Shown: in pieces, positions 1-6,286 of the stretch
How positions within the stretch are numbered: position 1 is the first letter of the stretch
Layout of the letters: every line of letters starts with the position of its first letter
Assembly (NCBI GenBank): GCA_900557385.1
Contig: USSP01000112.1
Span: 1-6,301, forward strand
Direction: 5' to 3'
DNA length: 6,301 bases
From: an uncultured Lachnospiraceae bacterium
Lineage (GTDB): Bacteria; Bacillota; Clostridia; Lachnospirales; Lachnospiraceae
Translations under genes and position numbers: made by a program
The notes under the pieces: model-generated
What the model was told of the DNA's origin: nothing
Databases searched by the model: none
Seen by the model: only the letters and a program-made list of their open reading frames with translations

Positions 1-9
1 CTTCAGAAC

Positions 10-1011
10 TTATGCAAGCTCGGAGAAGTATTTGATGGTACGAACCATCTGAGAGGTGTAGCTGTTCTCGTTATCGTACCAGGAAACAACCTGTACTAAG
101 TTGTCAGAACCAACCATGGTCTGAGTTGCATCGAAGATAGAACCGTAGGTGCTTCCAACGATATCGGAAGAAACGATCTCATCCTCATTGTAACCGAAGG
201 ACTCGGTAGATGCTGCTTTCATAGCTGCATTGATCTCTTCTTTGGTTACAGACTTCTCAACAGTTGCAACTAAGATGGTGGTAGAACCGGTAGGGGTAGG
301 TACACGCTGAGCGGAACCGATTAACTTACCGTTTAACTCAGGGATAACAAGTCCGATAGCTTTTGCAGCACCGGTGCTGTTGGGAACGATGTTTACAGCG
401 CCTGCACGGCTTCTTCTTAAATCACCTTTTCTCTGAGGTCCATCAAGGATCATCTGATCGCCGGTGTAAGCATGTACAGTGGTCATGATACCGGATTTGA
501 TGGTTGCAAGATCATTTAATGCCTTAGCCATAGGTGCTAAGCAGTTGGTGGTGCAGGATGCAGCGGAGATAATCTTATCTTCCGGTGTTAAGGTCTTGTG
601 GTTTACGTTGTAAACGATGGTAGGCAGATCGTTACCTGCGGGAGCAGAAATAACAACTTTTCTGGCACCTGCATTGATGTGAGCCTGTGCTTTCTCTTTG
701 CTGGTGTAGAAACCGGAACACTCTAATACAACGTCAACTTTTAACTCACCCCAAGGGCAATTGTTTGCATCGGGAAATGCATAGATTTTGATGGTCTTTC
801 CATCAACAGTGATGGAATCCTCGCCTGCAGATACGGTATCTGCCAGCGCATATTTACCCTGAGAAGAATCATACTTTAACAGATGAGCTAACATTTTAGG
901 GCTGGTCAGATCGTTGATTGCAACTACCTCATACCCTTCAGCTCCGAACATCTGTCTGAATGCGAGACGACCGATACGGCCGAAACCATTGATTGCTACT
1001 CTTACTGCCAT
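10..1011 (-). CDS. gap: Type I glyceraldehyde-3-phosphate dehydrogenase (phosphorylating)
   Basis: Cytoplasmic glycolytic enzyme that oxidises glyceraldehyde 3-phosphate to 1,3-bisphosphoglycerate with NAD+ and phosphate. The 333-residue protein has the full family length. The N-terminal Rossmann motif NGFGRIGR is at residues 8-15, and Asp34 in AINDL fits NAD rather than NADP preference. The catalytic motif SCTTNC places the nucleophile at Cys153, and the partner His180 lies in TTVHAYT. The C-terminal domain ends with the usual WYDNE and Y-F-S-E-L-A segments. The start is well supported: AGGAGG (plus-strand cctcct at 1021-1026) lies 9 nt upstream of ATG. The gene is transcribed leftward, divergently from the PHP gene, through a leader of about 95 nt. 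Only 9 bases follow the stop codon, so its terminator and any downstream pgk/tpi operon cannot be seen. Identification is essentially certain. Confidence 0.98.
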   Translation of the reverse strand: MAVRVAINGFGRIGRLAFRQMFGAEGYEVVAINDLTSPKMLAHLLKYDSSQGKYALADTVSAGEDSITVDGKTIKIYAFPDANNCPWGELKVDVVLECSGFYTSKEKAQAHINAGARKVVISAPAGNDLPTIVYNVNHKTLTPEDKIISAASCTTNCLAPMAKALNDLATIKSGIMTTVHAYTGDQMILDGPQRKGDLRRSRAGAVNIVPNSTGAAKAIGLVIPELNGKLIGSAQRVPTPTGSTTILVATVEKSVTKEEINAAMKAASTESFGYNEDEIVSSDIVGSTYGSIFDATQTMVGSDNLVQVVSWYDNENSYTSQMVRTIKYFSELA

Positions 1012-1051
1012 TTTAAATTTCCTCCTAAGATTTTTAAAATTTTATATTATC

Positions 1052-1094
1052 TTGACGCTCAGCAGAATCCGTTTCGAACTGCTCAGTTTGTCAA
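1052..1094 (-). promoter_or_regulatory. Imperfect inverted repeat in the gap leader
   Basis: TTGAC (1052-1056) pairs with GTCAA (1090-1094), and AGCAG (1061-1065) with CTGCT (1079-1083). Two more pairs lie between these stems, next to a G/G mismatch and a small internal loop, and the apical loop is 13 nt. GCTCAG also occurs twice as a direct repeat (1057-1062, 1081-1086). The element sits between the predicted start point and the ribosome binding site of gap, so it could be an operator (glycolytic repressors such as CggR act near gap genes in Bacillus) or a leader RNA hairpin that affects mRNA stability. Function is inferred; only the symmetry is seen. Confidence 0.4.
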
Positions 1095-1112
1095 AATTTT
1101 ATCAGCAAAATC

Positions 1113-1141
1113 ATTTTACCTAATTTATCCTAAGAATTCAA
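1113..1141 (-). promoter_or_regulatory. Putative sigma-A promoter of gap
   Basis: On the minus strand, TTGAAT (1136-1141) is followed after 17 bp by TAAAAT (1113-1118), giving 4/6 and 5/6 matches to consensus. Transcription would begin near 1106 and leave a leader of about 95 nt before the gap start. A second perfect TTGACA lies at 1089-1094 on the same strand, but no good -10 sits 16-18 bp from it, so the upstream pair is preferred. Motif reading only. Confidence 0.5.
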
Positions 1142-1201
1142 GACGTAAATTCAAAAATCTTCCCTTTTCACGGATTTTTCATGCTTTCCGCTGTGAAGAT
1201 A

Positions 1202-1210
1202 TGTTATAAT
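1202..1210 (+). promoter_or_regulatory. Extended -10 promoter for the PHP gene
   Basis: TGTTATAAT is a perfect extended -10 element (TGn plus TATAAT at 1205-1210). The -35 region at the right distance (around 1182-1187, TGCTTT) is poor, which is usual for extended -10 promoters. A second TATAAT lies 21 bp further on at 1226-1231, but without a TG extension or a recognisable -35. The first site gives a leader of about 40 nt. An inverted repeat, TTTTCAC (1165-1171) with GTGAAGA (1193-1199), overlaps the upstream part of the promoter and could be an operator. Confidence 0.55.
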
Positions 1211-1257
1211 AGCCCCGTTAATGACTATAATGAACAAGAAAAGAAAGGATGATTACC

Positions 1258-2067
1258 ATGCCAGTACTTGCAGACTGCCATTTACATTCCAGTTTTTCCG
1301 GAGACAGCGAAGCTCCCATGAATGCCATGGTACAGCAGGCTATCGCCAAAGGTTTAAAAACCATTTGTTTCACCGAACATAACGACTTTCATTTTCCCGG
1401 GGAAAATCCTCACCAGTTTGAATTAAATCCCGACTCCTATCTCTATGATTTACTGCGTGCCAGAGAAAAGTACCAGGATCAGATTGAGATTCTTTTCGGT
1501 GTGGAAATCGGCTTGCAGGAAGAGGCTGCTCCCCTTAATATGCAGCTTGCCAACGGATATGACTTTGATTTCATCATCGGCTCCATGCATATTATAAACG
1601 GAAAAGACCCTTACTATCCGGCTTATTTTGAAGGTCGTTCCGACGAGGATGCCTACCGGGAATACTTTGAATGTACCCTGGAAAATCTGAAAGCCTTCTC
1701 CAACTATGATTCCCTGGGACATCTGGATTATATCGTCCGCTATGGCAAGACCAAGGATGCGGACTATTCCTATGCCAAATACGCCGATTATATCGACCCG
1801 ATTCTGAAGCTTCTGATTGAACAGGAAAAAGCACTGGAAATCAATACGGCTGGACTCCGCTACGGTCTGCGGGAAACCAATCCCTGCCTGGATATTGTGA
1901 AACGTTACCATGAACTGGGCGGTGAGCTGATTACCACCGGTTCCGATGCGCACAAACCGGAGGATGTAGGCTATGCCCTGGATAAAGCCGGAGAACTATT
2001 AAAAGCCTGTGGCTTTAACGCTTACACCATCTTCTCCCACCGAAAACCGGAGCAGAGACTTCTGTAA
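1258..2067 (+). CDS. PHP-domain histidinol-phosphatase family protein (HisJ/HisK type)
   Basis: Metal-dependent phosphoesterase of the PHP superfamily, closest in layout to HisJ/HisK histidinol-phosphatases, which hydrolyse L-histidinol phosphate to histidinol in histidine synthesis. In the 269-residue protein the PHP metal ligands are visible in order: DCHLH (His8, His10), Asp16, TEHND (His41), GVEIG (Glu83), GSMHI (His111), GHLD (His155) and TGSDAH (Asp230, His232). No site residue is missing. Length fits the family. ATG at 1258 is preferred over the in-frame ATG at 1249, because the AAAGG Shine-Dalgarno (1244-1248) abuts the latter but stands 9 nt from the former, and family members begin a few residues before the D-x-H-x-H motif. 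No signal peptide. No other his genes are visible, so a different phosphoester substrate is possible; the family call is firm, the substrate less so. Confidence 0.85.
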   Translation: MPVLADCHLHSSFSGDSEAPMNAMVQQAIAKGLKTICFTEHNDFHFPGENPHQFELNPDSYLYDLLRAREKYQDQIEILFGVEIGLQEEAAPLNMQLANGYDFDFIIGSMHIINGKDPYYPAYFEGRSDEDAYREYFECTLENLKAFSNYDSLGHLDYIVRYGKTKDADYSYAKYADYIDPILKLLIEQEKALEINTAGLRYGLRETNPCLDIVKRYHELGGELITTGSDAHKPEDVGYALDKAGELLKACGFNAYTIFSHRKPEQRLL

Positions 2068-2101
2068 AAGTTTTCCTAAACACAAGAATTTTCTCATAAT
2101 G

Positions 2102-2183
2102 AAAAAATCCTTACAAAACCTGCTCTTTTTCGGAACGGTTCTCTGTTGTTCCGGGAATGCATATAGTTTTGTAAGGATTTTTT
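2102..2183 (+). terminator. Long intergenic hairpin, probable terminator or leader attenuator
   Basis: Perfect 18-bp arms, AAAAAATCCTTACAAAAC (2102-2119) and GTTTTGTAAGGATTTTTT (2166-2183), enclose a 46-nt loop. The loop folds further: CGGAAC (2131-2136) pairs with GTTCCG (2148-2153), extended by G-U and A-U pairs, and TGC (2121-2123) pairs with GCA (2159-2161). The 3' arm ends in T6 followed by CTTT, as an intrinsic terminator of the PHP gene would, and the matching A6 allows termination in reverse too. It ends only 13 nt before the flippase ATG, so readthrough or an internal start would be needed to express that gene. A weak -10 (CATAAT, 2095-2100) precedes it. Confidence 0.6.
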
Positions 2184-2196
2184 CTTTGGAGGCTTT

Positions 2197-3534
2197 ATGA
2201 AGTTTCGTTCTCCCCTGGTCAAAGGTACGGTTCTTCTCACCCTCTCCGGCATACTCTCCCGCCTCATCGGTTTTTTTTATCGTGTCTTTTTGTCAAAGGC
2301 CTTTGGTGCTGAGGCGATTGGGCTTTTCCAACTCACTGCCCCTGTTTGGGCACTCTCCTTCTCCCTTACCGCCGCCGGTCTGCAGACAGCCATTTCCAAA
2401 TATGTGGCAGAATGCAGCTGCCTACAGGATCGAAAACCTCATCATGTTCTTTTTGCCGGACTTTTTCTCTCCGGTCTGATTTCCCTTTTCTGTGCCATCG
2501 GCATTTATACAAAGTCTGACTGGCTGGCAGCGCAGATTCTCCGGGAAAGCCGTTGTGCAGTGCTTTTGCGGATTCTTGCCTTTTCCCTTCCCTTAGCAAG
2601 TATTCACTCCTGCTTTAACGGTTATTTTTATGGACGGAAGCACACAAAAATTCCCGCTGCCTCCCAAATATTGGAACAGCTTGCAAGAGTGGCAACCGTA
2701 TTTGTACTCTATGGTTTTTATCTGAAACAGGGAATGACTCCCGGCATCGCACTCACTGCCGTTGGAAGTGTGGCTGGCGAGGCAGTTTCCTGTTTTTTTT
2801 CCCTGTTCTCCTGGTACTGGTATCTGAAAAGACGGCAGATTACCTTTTCCCTGTCAGACTTTCCCCTAGCTGCCTTTTGCAGCTACACCGGAAAACTGGT
2901 TGCCATGTCCTCGCCTCTGGTGCTGACCCGCATCGTTTTAAATCTTCTCCAAAGCTACGAGGCAATCCAGATTCCTCTGCGTTTGCAGCAGTATGGGCTG
3001 ACTGCTACCCGTGCCCTGGAACTTTACGGTATCCTAACCGGCATGAGTCTGCCCTTGATTCTTTTTCCCAATGTACTCACCGGCTCCGTCTCTGTGCTGC
3101 TGCTCCCCACCATCTCTTCCGCCCAGGCCGCGGGAAACCGTGGACAGATTACCACAGCCATCCGCAAGTGCATCCTCTACAGTCTGTTTATCGGCTTTGC
3201 GGCAACCTGTTTCTTTCTGGGAAGGGGACGGTTCCTGGGAACATTTTTATTTAACGAGCCACTGGCAGGCACTTATATTCTGGCGCTGGGGTTTCTCTGT
3301 CCTTTTCTCTATGTAAGCACCACTCTCACCAGTATTCTCCACGGCCTTGGACGCACCTCCACCTCCTTCCTGCTCCATGTCTCCTCCATGGTGATTCGCC
3401 TGCTCTTTGTATTTTATGGGATTCCTCTCTGGGGCATCCAGGGGTATCTCTGGGGCCTGTTAGCCGGAGAAATCTATTGTGCAGGTGCTTGCCTTCTTGC
3501 ACTGCGGGGATTCTTATATTATAATGAGCCGTAA
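2197..3534 (+). CDS. SpoVB/PST-type polysaccharide or lipid-linked oligosaccharide flippase
   Basis: Integral membrane protein of the MATE/MVF/PST superfamily, whose members move lipid-linked sugars across the cytoplasmic membrane; SpoVB and MurJ relatives serve peptidoglycan or spore cortex, others exopolysaccharide. The 445 residues contain about 12 hydrophobic segments, roughly at 11-30, 41-63, 84-104, 121-140, 158-177, 183-209, 232-251, 277-304, 324-342, 359-380, 391-410 and 416-437. The N-terminal block, with KGT, LSGILSRLIGFFYRV, GLFQL and AISKYVAE, is typical of SpoVB-like proteins and lies where expected. It is somewhat shorter than Bacillus SpoVB (about 518 residues). GGAGG (2188-2192) lies only 4 nt before ATG, slightly tight. 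It follows the hairpin ending at 2183. The specific cargo cannot be read from sequence, and a role in sporulation is possible but unproven. Confidence 0.85.
   Translation: MKFRSPLVKGTVLLTLSGILSRLIGFFYRVFLSKAFGAEAIGLFQLTAPVWALSFSLTAAGLQTAISKYVAECSCLQDRKPHHVLFAGLFLSGLISLFCAIGIYTKSDWLAAQILRESRCAVLLRILAFSLPLASIHSCFNGYFYGRKHTKIPAASQILEQLARVATVFVLYGFYLKQGMTPGIALTAVGSVAGEAVSCFFSLFSWYWYLKRRQITFSLSDFPLAAFCSYTGKLVAMSSPLVLTRIVLNLLQSYEAIQIPLRLQQYGLTATRALELYGILTGMSLPLILFPNVLTGSVSVLLLPTISSAQAAGNRGQITTAIRKCILYSLFIGFAATCFFLGRGRFLGTFLFNEPLAGTYILALGFLCPFLYVSTTLTSILHGLGRTSTSFLLHVSSMVIRLLFVFYGIPLWGIQGYLWGLLAGEIYCAGACLLALRGFLYYNEP
3497..3525 (+). promoter_or_regulatory. Putative promoter of the DAHP synthase gene, inside the flippase 3' end
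   Basis: TTGCAC (3497-3502) and a perfect TATAAT (3520-3525) are separated by exactly 17 bp. They lie within the last codons of the flippase gene and would start transcription near 3532, giving a leader of about 95 nt before the DAHP synthase ATG. This would uncouple the aromatic gene from the flippase gene. Motif reading only. Confidence 0.5.
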
Positions 3535-3561
3535 CGATTCAGAGCCATGCGGCTATGCTTT

Positions 3562-3581
3562 CCGGGATGCTCACATTCCGG
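3562..3581 (+). other. Small hairpin in the DAHP synthase leader
   Basis: CCGGGA (3562-3567) pairs with TTCCGG (3576-3581), with one G-U pair, around an 8-nt loop. A shorter hairpin, AGCC/GGCT (3543-3546, 3551-3554), precedes it. Neither is followed by a T-run, so these are not intrinsic terminators. No T-box signature or leader peptide rich in aromatic residues is visible. Function unknown. Confidence 0.35.
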
Positions 3582-3611
3582 TCAAAGCCCCGTTCCAAAA
3601 GGCTCAATCAG

Positions 3612-3618
3612 AAAAGGA
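3612..3618 (+). promoter_or_regulatory. Ribosome binding site that sets the DAHP synthase start
   Basis: AAAAGGA ends 9 nt before ATG at 3628. The alternative in-frame ATG at 3547 has no comparable site and would add 27 residues that do not resemble the family N-terminus. Confidence 0.7.
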
Positions 3619-3627
3619 CAAAAGATT

Positions 3628-4656
3628 ATGGCATTTACATTCGTAAGATTACTGCCGACACCGGAGGAAATTCGTGAATCCTACCCTGTGCCGGAAAACT
3701 GCAAAAAAATAAAAGCGGAACGGGATTTGGAGATTCGCAAGGTTCTCACCGGCGAAAGTGACAAATTTCTGATGATTATCGGTCCCTGCTCCGCAGACAA
3801 CGAAGATTCCGTCTGTGAGTATGTCAACCGCCTTGCCAGACTCAATGACAAGGTAAAAGAAAAACTGATTCTCATTCCCCGGATTTATACCAACAAACCC
3901 CGTACCACCGGAGATGGCTATAAAGGAATCGTACATCAGCCTAACCCGGAGGAAAAAGAAGATTTCCTCGCCGGGCTGATTGCCATGCGGAAAATGCATA
4001 TCCGCGCCATGCAGGAAACCGGGCTGACTGCCGCAGATGAAATGCTTTACCCGGATAACTGGGGCTATGTCTCGGACATCCTCTCCTATGTGGCAATCGG
4101 TGCCCGCTCCGTGGAGGATCAGTTACACCGTCTGACTGTCAGTGGTTTTGATGTGCCTGCCGGCATGAAAAACCCTACCAGTGGTGACTTCTCCATCATG
4201 CTGAATTCCGTTTATGCGGCACAGCACCCCCACTCCTTCACCTATCGGGGCTATGAGGTAAACACCAATGGTAATGACCTGGCACACACGGTACTGCGTG
4301 GTTCCGTGAACAAATACGGACGGAGTATTCCCAACTATCACTATGAGGATTTGAGCAATCTTCTGGCGCTGTACAATGAACGGGATTTGAAAAATCCGGC
4401 CGCAATTATTGATTCTAACCACAACAATTCCAACAAGCAGTTTGAGCAGCAGATTCGTATTGTAAAAGAAGTGCTCCACAGCCGCCGTCTGAACAACGAC
4501 ATCCGCAAACTGGTAAAAGGTGTGATGGTGGAAAGTTATTTAGTAGAAGGAAATCAGAAAATCGGTGAAGGCATTTATGGAAAATCCATTACCGATGCCT
4601 GCCTGGGCTGGGAAGATTCCGAGCGTCTGATTCTGGATACGGCAGATTTGATCTAA
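3628..4656 (+). CDS. aroF: 3-deoxy-7-phosphoheptulonate (DAHP) synthase, class I (AroFGH type)
   Basis: Cytoplasmic enzyme condensing phosphoenolpyruvate with erythrose 4-phosphate to DAHP, the first step of the shikimate pathway to chorismate and aromatic amino acids. The 342-residue protein is close to E. coli AroG (350). By comparison with AroG, metal ligands are Cys54 (IGPCS), His265 (NHNNSNKQ), Glu302 (MVESYLVEGNQ) and Asp323 (SITDACLGWED). PEP and phosphate contacts appear as Arg85, Lys90 and Arg92 (NKPRTT), Arg160 (GARS), Lys181 (MKNPTSG) and Arg224 (LRGS). The segment around His265 differs from E. coli (SHANSSKQ) but keeps the ligand. An N-terminal extension of AroG type is present, so allosteric feedback by an aromatic amino acid is plausible; which one cannot be judged here. 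Choice among aroF, aroG and aroH as a symbol is arbitrary. No other aro gene is nearby; expression probably comes from the promoter at 3497-3525. Confidence 0.95.
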   Translation: MAFTFVRLLPTPEEIRESYPVPENCKKIKAERDLEIRKVLTGESDKFLMIIGPCSADNEDSVCEYVNRLARLNDKVKEKLILIPRIYTNKPRTTGDGYKGIVHQPNPEEKEDFLAGLIAMRKMHIRAMQETGLTAADEMLYPDNWGYVSDILSYVAIGARSVEDQLHRLTVSGFDVPAGMKNPTSGDFSIMLNSVYAAQHPHSFTYRGYEVNTNGNDLAHTVLRGSVNKYGRSIPNYHYEDLSNLLALYNERDLKNPAAIIDSNHNNSNKQFEQQIRIVKEVLHSRRLNNDIRKLVKGVMVESYLVEGNQKIGEGIYGKSITDACLGWEDSERLILDTADLI

Positions 4657-4682
4657 TACTTGTCATTTTCACACAGAACTAA

Positions 4683-4713
4683 AAAAGGACTCATCAAATC
4701 GATGGGTCCTTTT
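4683..4713. terminator. Bidirectional intrinsic terminator between DAHP synthase and xerD
   Basis: A 13-bp stem (4683-4695 with 4701-4713, one T-G pair) closes a 5-nt loop. On the minus strand the stem runs into six T residues, a strong terminator for xerD. On the plus strand it ends in TTTT, adequate for the DAHP synthase gene, whose stop codon is 26 nt upstream. This fits the convergent arrangement. Confidence 0.85.
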
Positions 4714-4743
4714 GAATTCCGTAATTCTGTTTTACAATCTGCC

Positions 4744-5628
4744 CTATCCTCTGGGATGTGCTTTCGCATAAACTTCCCGGATATGATTATGATTCATGGT
4801 CGCATAAATCTGGGTTGTGGAAATGTCCGAGTGTCCTAACATCTCCTGGACGCTGCGCAAATCCGCTCCATTCTCCACCAGATGCGCTGCAAAGGAATGG
4901 CGCAGGGTATGAGGTGTGATATCCTCCTGGATTCCGGCTTTCTTCGCATAATATTTGATCAACTTCCAAAATCCCTGACGACTCATAGGTTGTCCGGAAT
5001 AATTGACAAACAAAGTGTCCTCGTCCTCATTCTCAATCATATCTTTCCGTGCTGCTTCCAAATAATGAAGTAAGGCATTCTTCGCTTCTCTTCCAAAAGG
5101 AACGACACGTTCTTTATTATGATCCCGACACACGATAAATCCAAGCTTCAGATTTACATCCGTTACTTTCAGAGAAATCAGTTCCGTCACACGGATTCCG
5201 GTAGCATAAAGCAATTCCAGCATCGCTTTGTCCCTGATTTCTTTCGGACTCGTCGTTCCGGGCTGTTCCAGCAGACGGTTCACCTGCTCCTCTGACAGGA
5301 TTTCCGGGATTTTCTTTTCGATTTTAGGCGGTTTCAAAGCCTCGGAAATGTCCTCCGTTACCATTCCTTCTTTAAAAAGATAATGATAAAAAGCCTTGAT
5401 AGAAGCAATGTTTCTGGAAATCGTAGCTGCTGCGAAATGATTCTTCTCTAAATATAGAATATAGGAATGTAAATGTGTTACGGTGATTTCTGATACTCCG
5501 CGAATTCCCTGCTCCCTCATATAATTGGATACCTTATTTAAATCTCTGCGATAAGACATCTCTGTATTCTCTGAAGTCTTCTTCGTATTATGTAAATAAG
5601 ATATAAATTGATCAATTTCTTTTTCCAT
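4744..5628 (-). CDS. xerD: Site-specific tyrosine recombinase XerD
   Basis: Tyrosine recombinase that, with XerC, resolves chromosome dimers at dif near the terminus, with FtsK/SpoIIIE-type translocase help. The 294 residues match Bacillus XerD/RipX in length (about 296). The N-terminal SAM-like core-binding domain spans about residues 1-86, with the usual LxxYLxxxKxxSxxTxxSYxxDL-type pattern. The C-terminal catalytic domain has the complete set: Arg146 (ATGIRVTEL), Lys172, His240-x-x-Arg243 (PHTLRHSFAAHL), His266 (LGH) and nucleophile Tyr275 (TTQIYA). A TAA codon directly precedes the ATG in frame, so this is the earliest possible ATG; its purine-rich site (GGGGAAG, at 5641-5647) is about 12 nt away, longer than ideal. 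It lies downstream of a SpoIIM-like gene and ends in a strong terminator. A phage integrase is unlikely given the length and context. XerD is favoured over XerC by sequence style and neighbourhood. Confidence 0.92.
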   Translation of the reverse strand: MEKEIDQFISYLHNTKKTSENTEMSYRRDLNKVSNYMREQGIRGVSEITVTHLHSYILYLEKNHFAAATISRNIASIKAFYHYLFKEGMVTEDISEALKPPKIEKKIPEILSEEQVNRLLEQPGTTSPKEIRDKAMLELLYATGIRVTELISLKVTDVNLKLGFIVCRDHNKERVVPFGREAKNALLHYLEAARKDMIENEDEDTLFVNYSGQPMSRQGFWKLIKYYAKKAGIQEDITPHTLRHSFAAHLVENGADLRSVQEMLGHSDISTTQIYATMNHNHIREVYAKAHPRG

Positions 5629-5683
5629 TTAAAGTACTGCCTTCCCCTCTTGTTATGTCAACAAAAATGCGTTGATAATGTCC

Positions 5684-5712
5684 ATTATATAAGCTATCTT
5701 TAGGAAAAGCAA
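5684..5712 (-). promoter_or_regulatory. Putative sigma-A promoter of xerD
   Basis: On the minus strand TTGCTT (5707-5712) is followed after 17 bp by a perfect TATAAT (5684-5689). The start point would be near 5677, leaving a leader of about 50 nt. An inverted repeat, TGTCAAC (5656-5662) with GTTGATA (5671-5677, one G-T pair), begins right at the predicted start point and could be an operator or a 5' mRNA hairpin. Confidence 0.55.
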
Positions 5713-5816
5713 ATGGATTTTCCGGCGTATTTACGCGGTTTTACTGTCTTTTGGCTCCAGAGTACAAGATATCGAAAAAAGGAAAATTATGTCTACTATA
5801 TGTGGTGAAAAAAACT

Positions 5817-6286
5817 TCAAAATAAGTGTAAATATTTTTGCAGCAAAAAAGGATTCACATAACATTGTAACCAGGTTGCAGCACTGTACATTCCCATGCA
5901 AAAAACTGCTTCTTTAAACAAAGCCCTCCGCTCTGTACATGCTCCCCCGCAGCGTAAACGATAAGCCTTGGTATAAAGCCTCCGGTTCAAATTAAAAAGG
6001 AGCCACACAGACGGCACCAGAAAGATGCATTGCGGAAACATTGCTACCAGAAACAGTCCCACCCCTTTCCATGAATATTGTTGCATCAATGCCATAACAA
6101 AAATTCCCTGTAACCCGCCAGTCCAAATCAGATATAAATTCATTCCCACTTTTCCCAGGAATGTCATGGAAAGAAGGAATAAAAAGAGAAGTTCTGTAAA
6201 TCTCCTTTTCATCAAATATAAGAACAAAGATCCGGGTAAAAAAACAGTATCGGAAAGCTTCTGTAACGCATTTTCATTCAAGAAGC
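5817..6286 (-). CDS. spoIIM: Stage II sporulation protein M-like membrane protein, 5' end missing at contig edge
   Basis: SpoIIM belongs to the SpoIID-SpoIIM-SpoIIP complex that remodels peptidoglycan while the mother cell engulfs the forespore; SpoIIM is its polytopic membrane anchor. About 155 residues are visible. Numbered from Asn-Glu-Asn-Ala (residues 2-5), four hydrophobic stretches lie near 28-44, 47-66, 72-99 and 124-141. The segment FPQCIFLVP (82-90) matches the conserved Pro-Gln motif of the family, as do the KRR before the first stretch, the W-x-G turn and the C-terminal YVNP. Family members are about 190-215 residues, so the first membrane segment and extracellular loop are missing. 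The frame is open to the window edge; the TTG at 6281 is not a credible start because it has no ribosome binding site and adapter sequence begins at 6287. The stop codon is TGA at 5817-5819. Position upstream of xerD supports the call. Confidence 0.75.

Noticed and set aside
1249..1257. Earlier in-frame ATG for the PHP gene
   Set aside because: The AAAGG ribosome binding site directly abuts it, leaving no spacer; the ATG at 1258 has proper spacing and matches the family N-terminus.
1450..1953. Long minus-strand open frame opposite the PHP gene (and similar frames opposite the DAHP synthase and inside the flippase)
   Set aside because: Shadow frames of well-supported genes: no ribosome binding sites, no recognisable domains, biased composition.
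2102..2183. Miniature transposable element interpretation of the long hairpin
   Set aside because: No target-site duplication flanks the arms, and the T-run with downstream ribosome binding site fits a transcriptional element better; copy number in the genome could not be tested.
3547..3627. 27-residue N-terminal extension of the DAHP synthase from an ATG at 3547
   Set aside because: No ribosome binding site, cysteine/proline-rich sequence unlike the family, and a good AAAAGGA site in front of the ATG at 3628.
3535..3627. T-box or aromatic-amino-acid leader peptide upstream of the DAHP synthase
   Set aside because: No T-box consensus, no competing terminator with a T-run, and no short frame rich in Trp, Tyr or Phe codons.
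4744..5628. Phage or transposon integrase rather than XerD
   Set aside because: Length, motif spacing, spoIIM neighbour and absence of attachment sites, excisionase or cargo genes all favour the housekeeping recombinase.
5803..5827. Possible terminator after the SpoIIM-like gene (ACTT/AAGT followed by seven T on the minus strand)
   Set aside because: Only a 4-bp AT-rich stem that overlaps the stop codon; too weak to call.
6279..6281. TTG as start of the SpoIIM-like protein
   Set aside because: The frame is open to the window end, no Shine-Dalgarno precedes it, the family is longer at the N-terminus, and adapter sequence lies just upstream.
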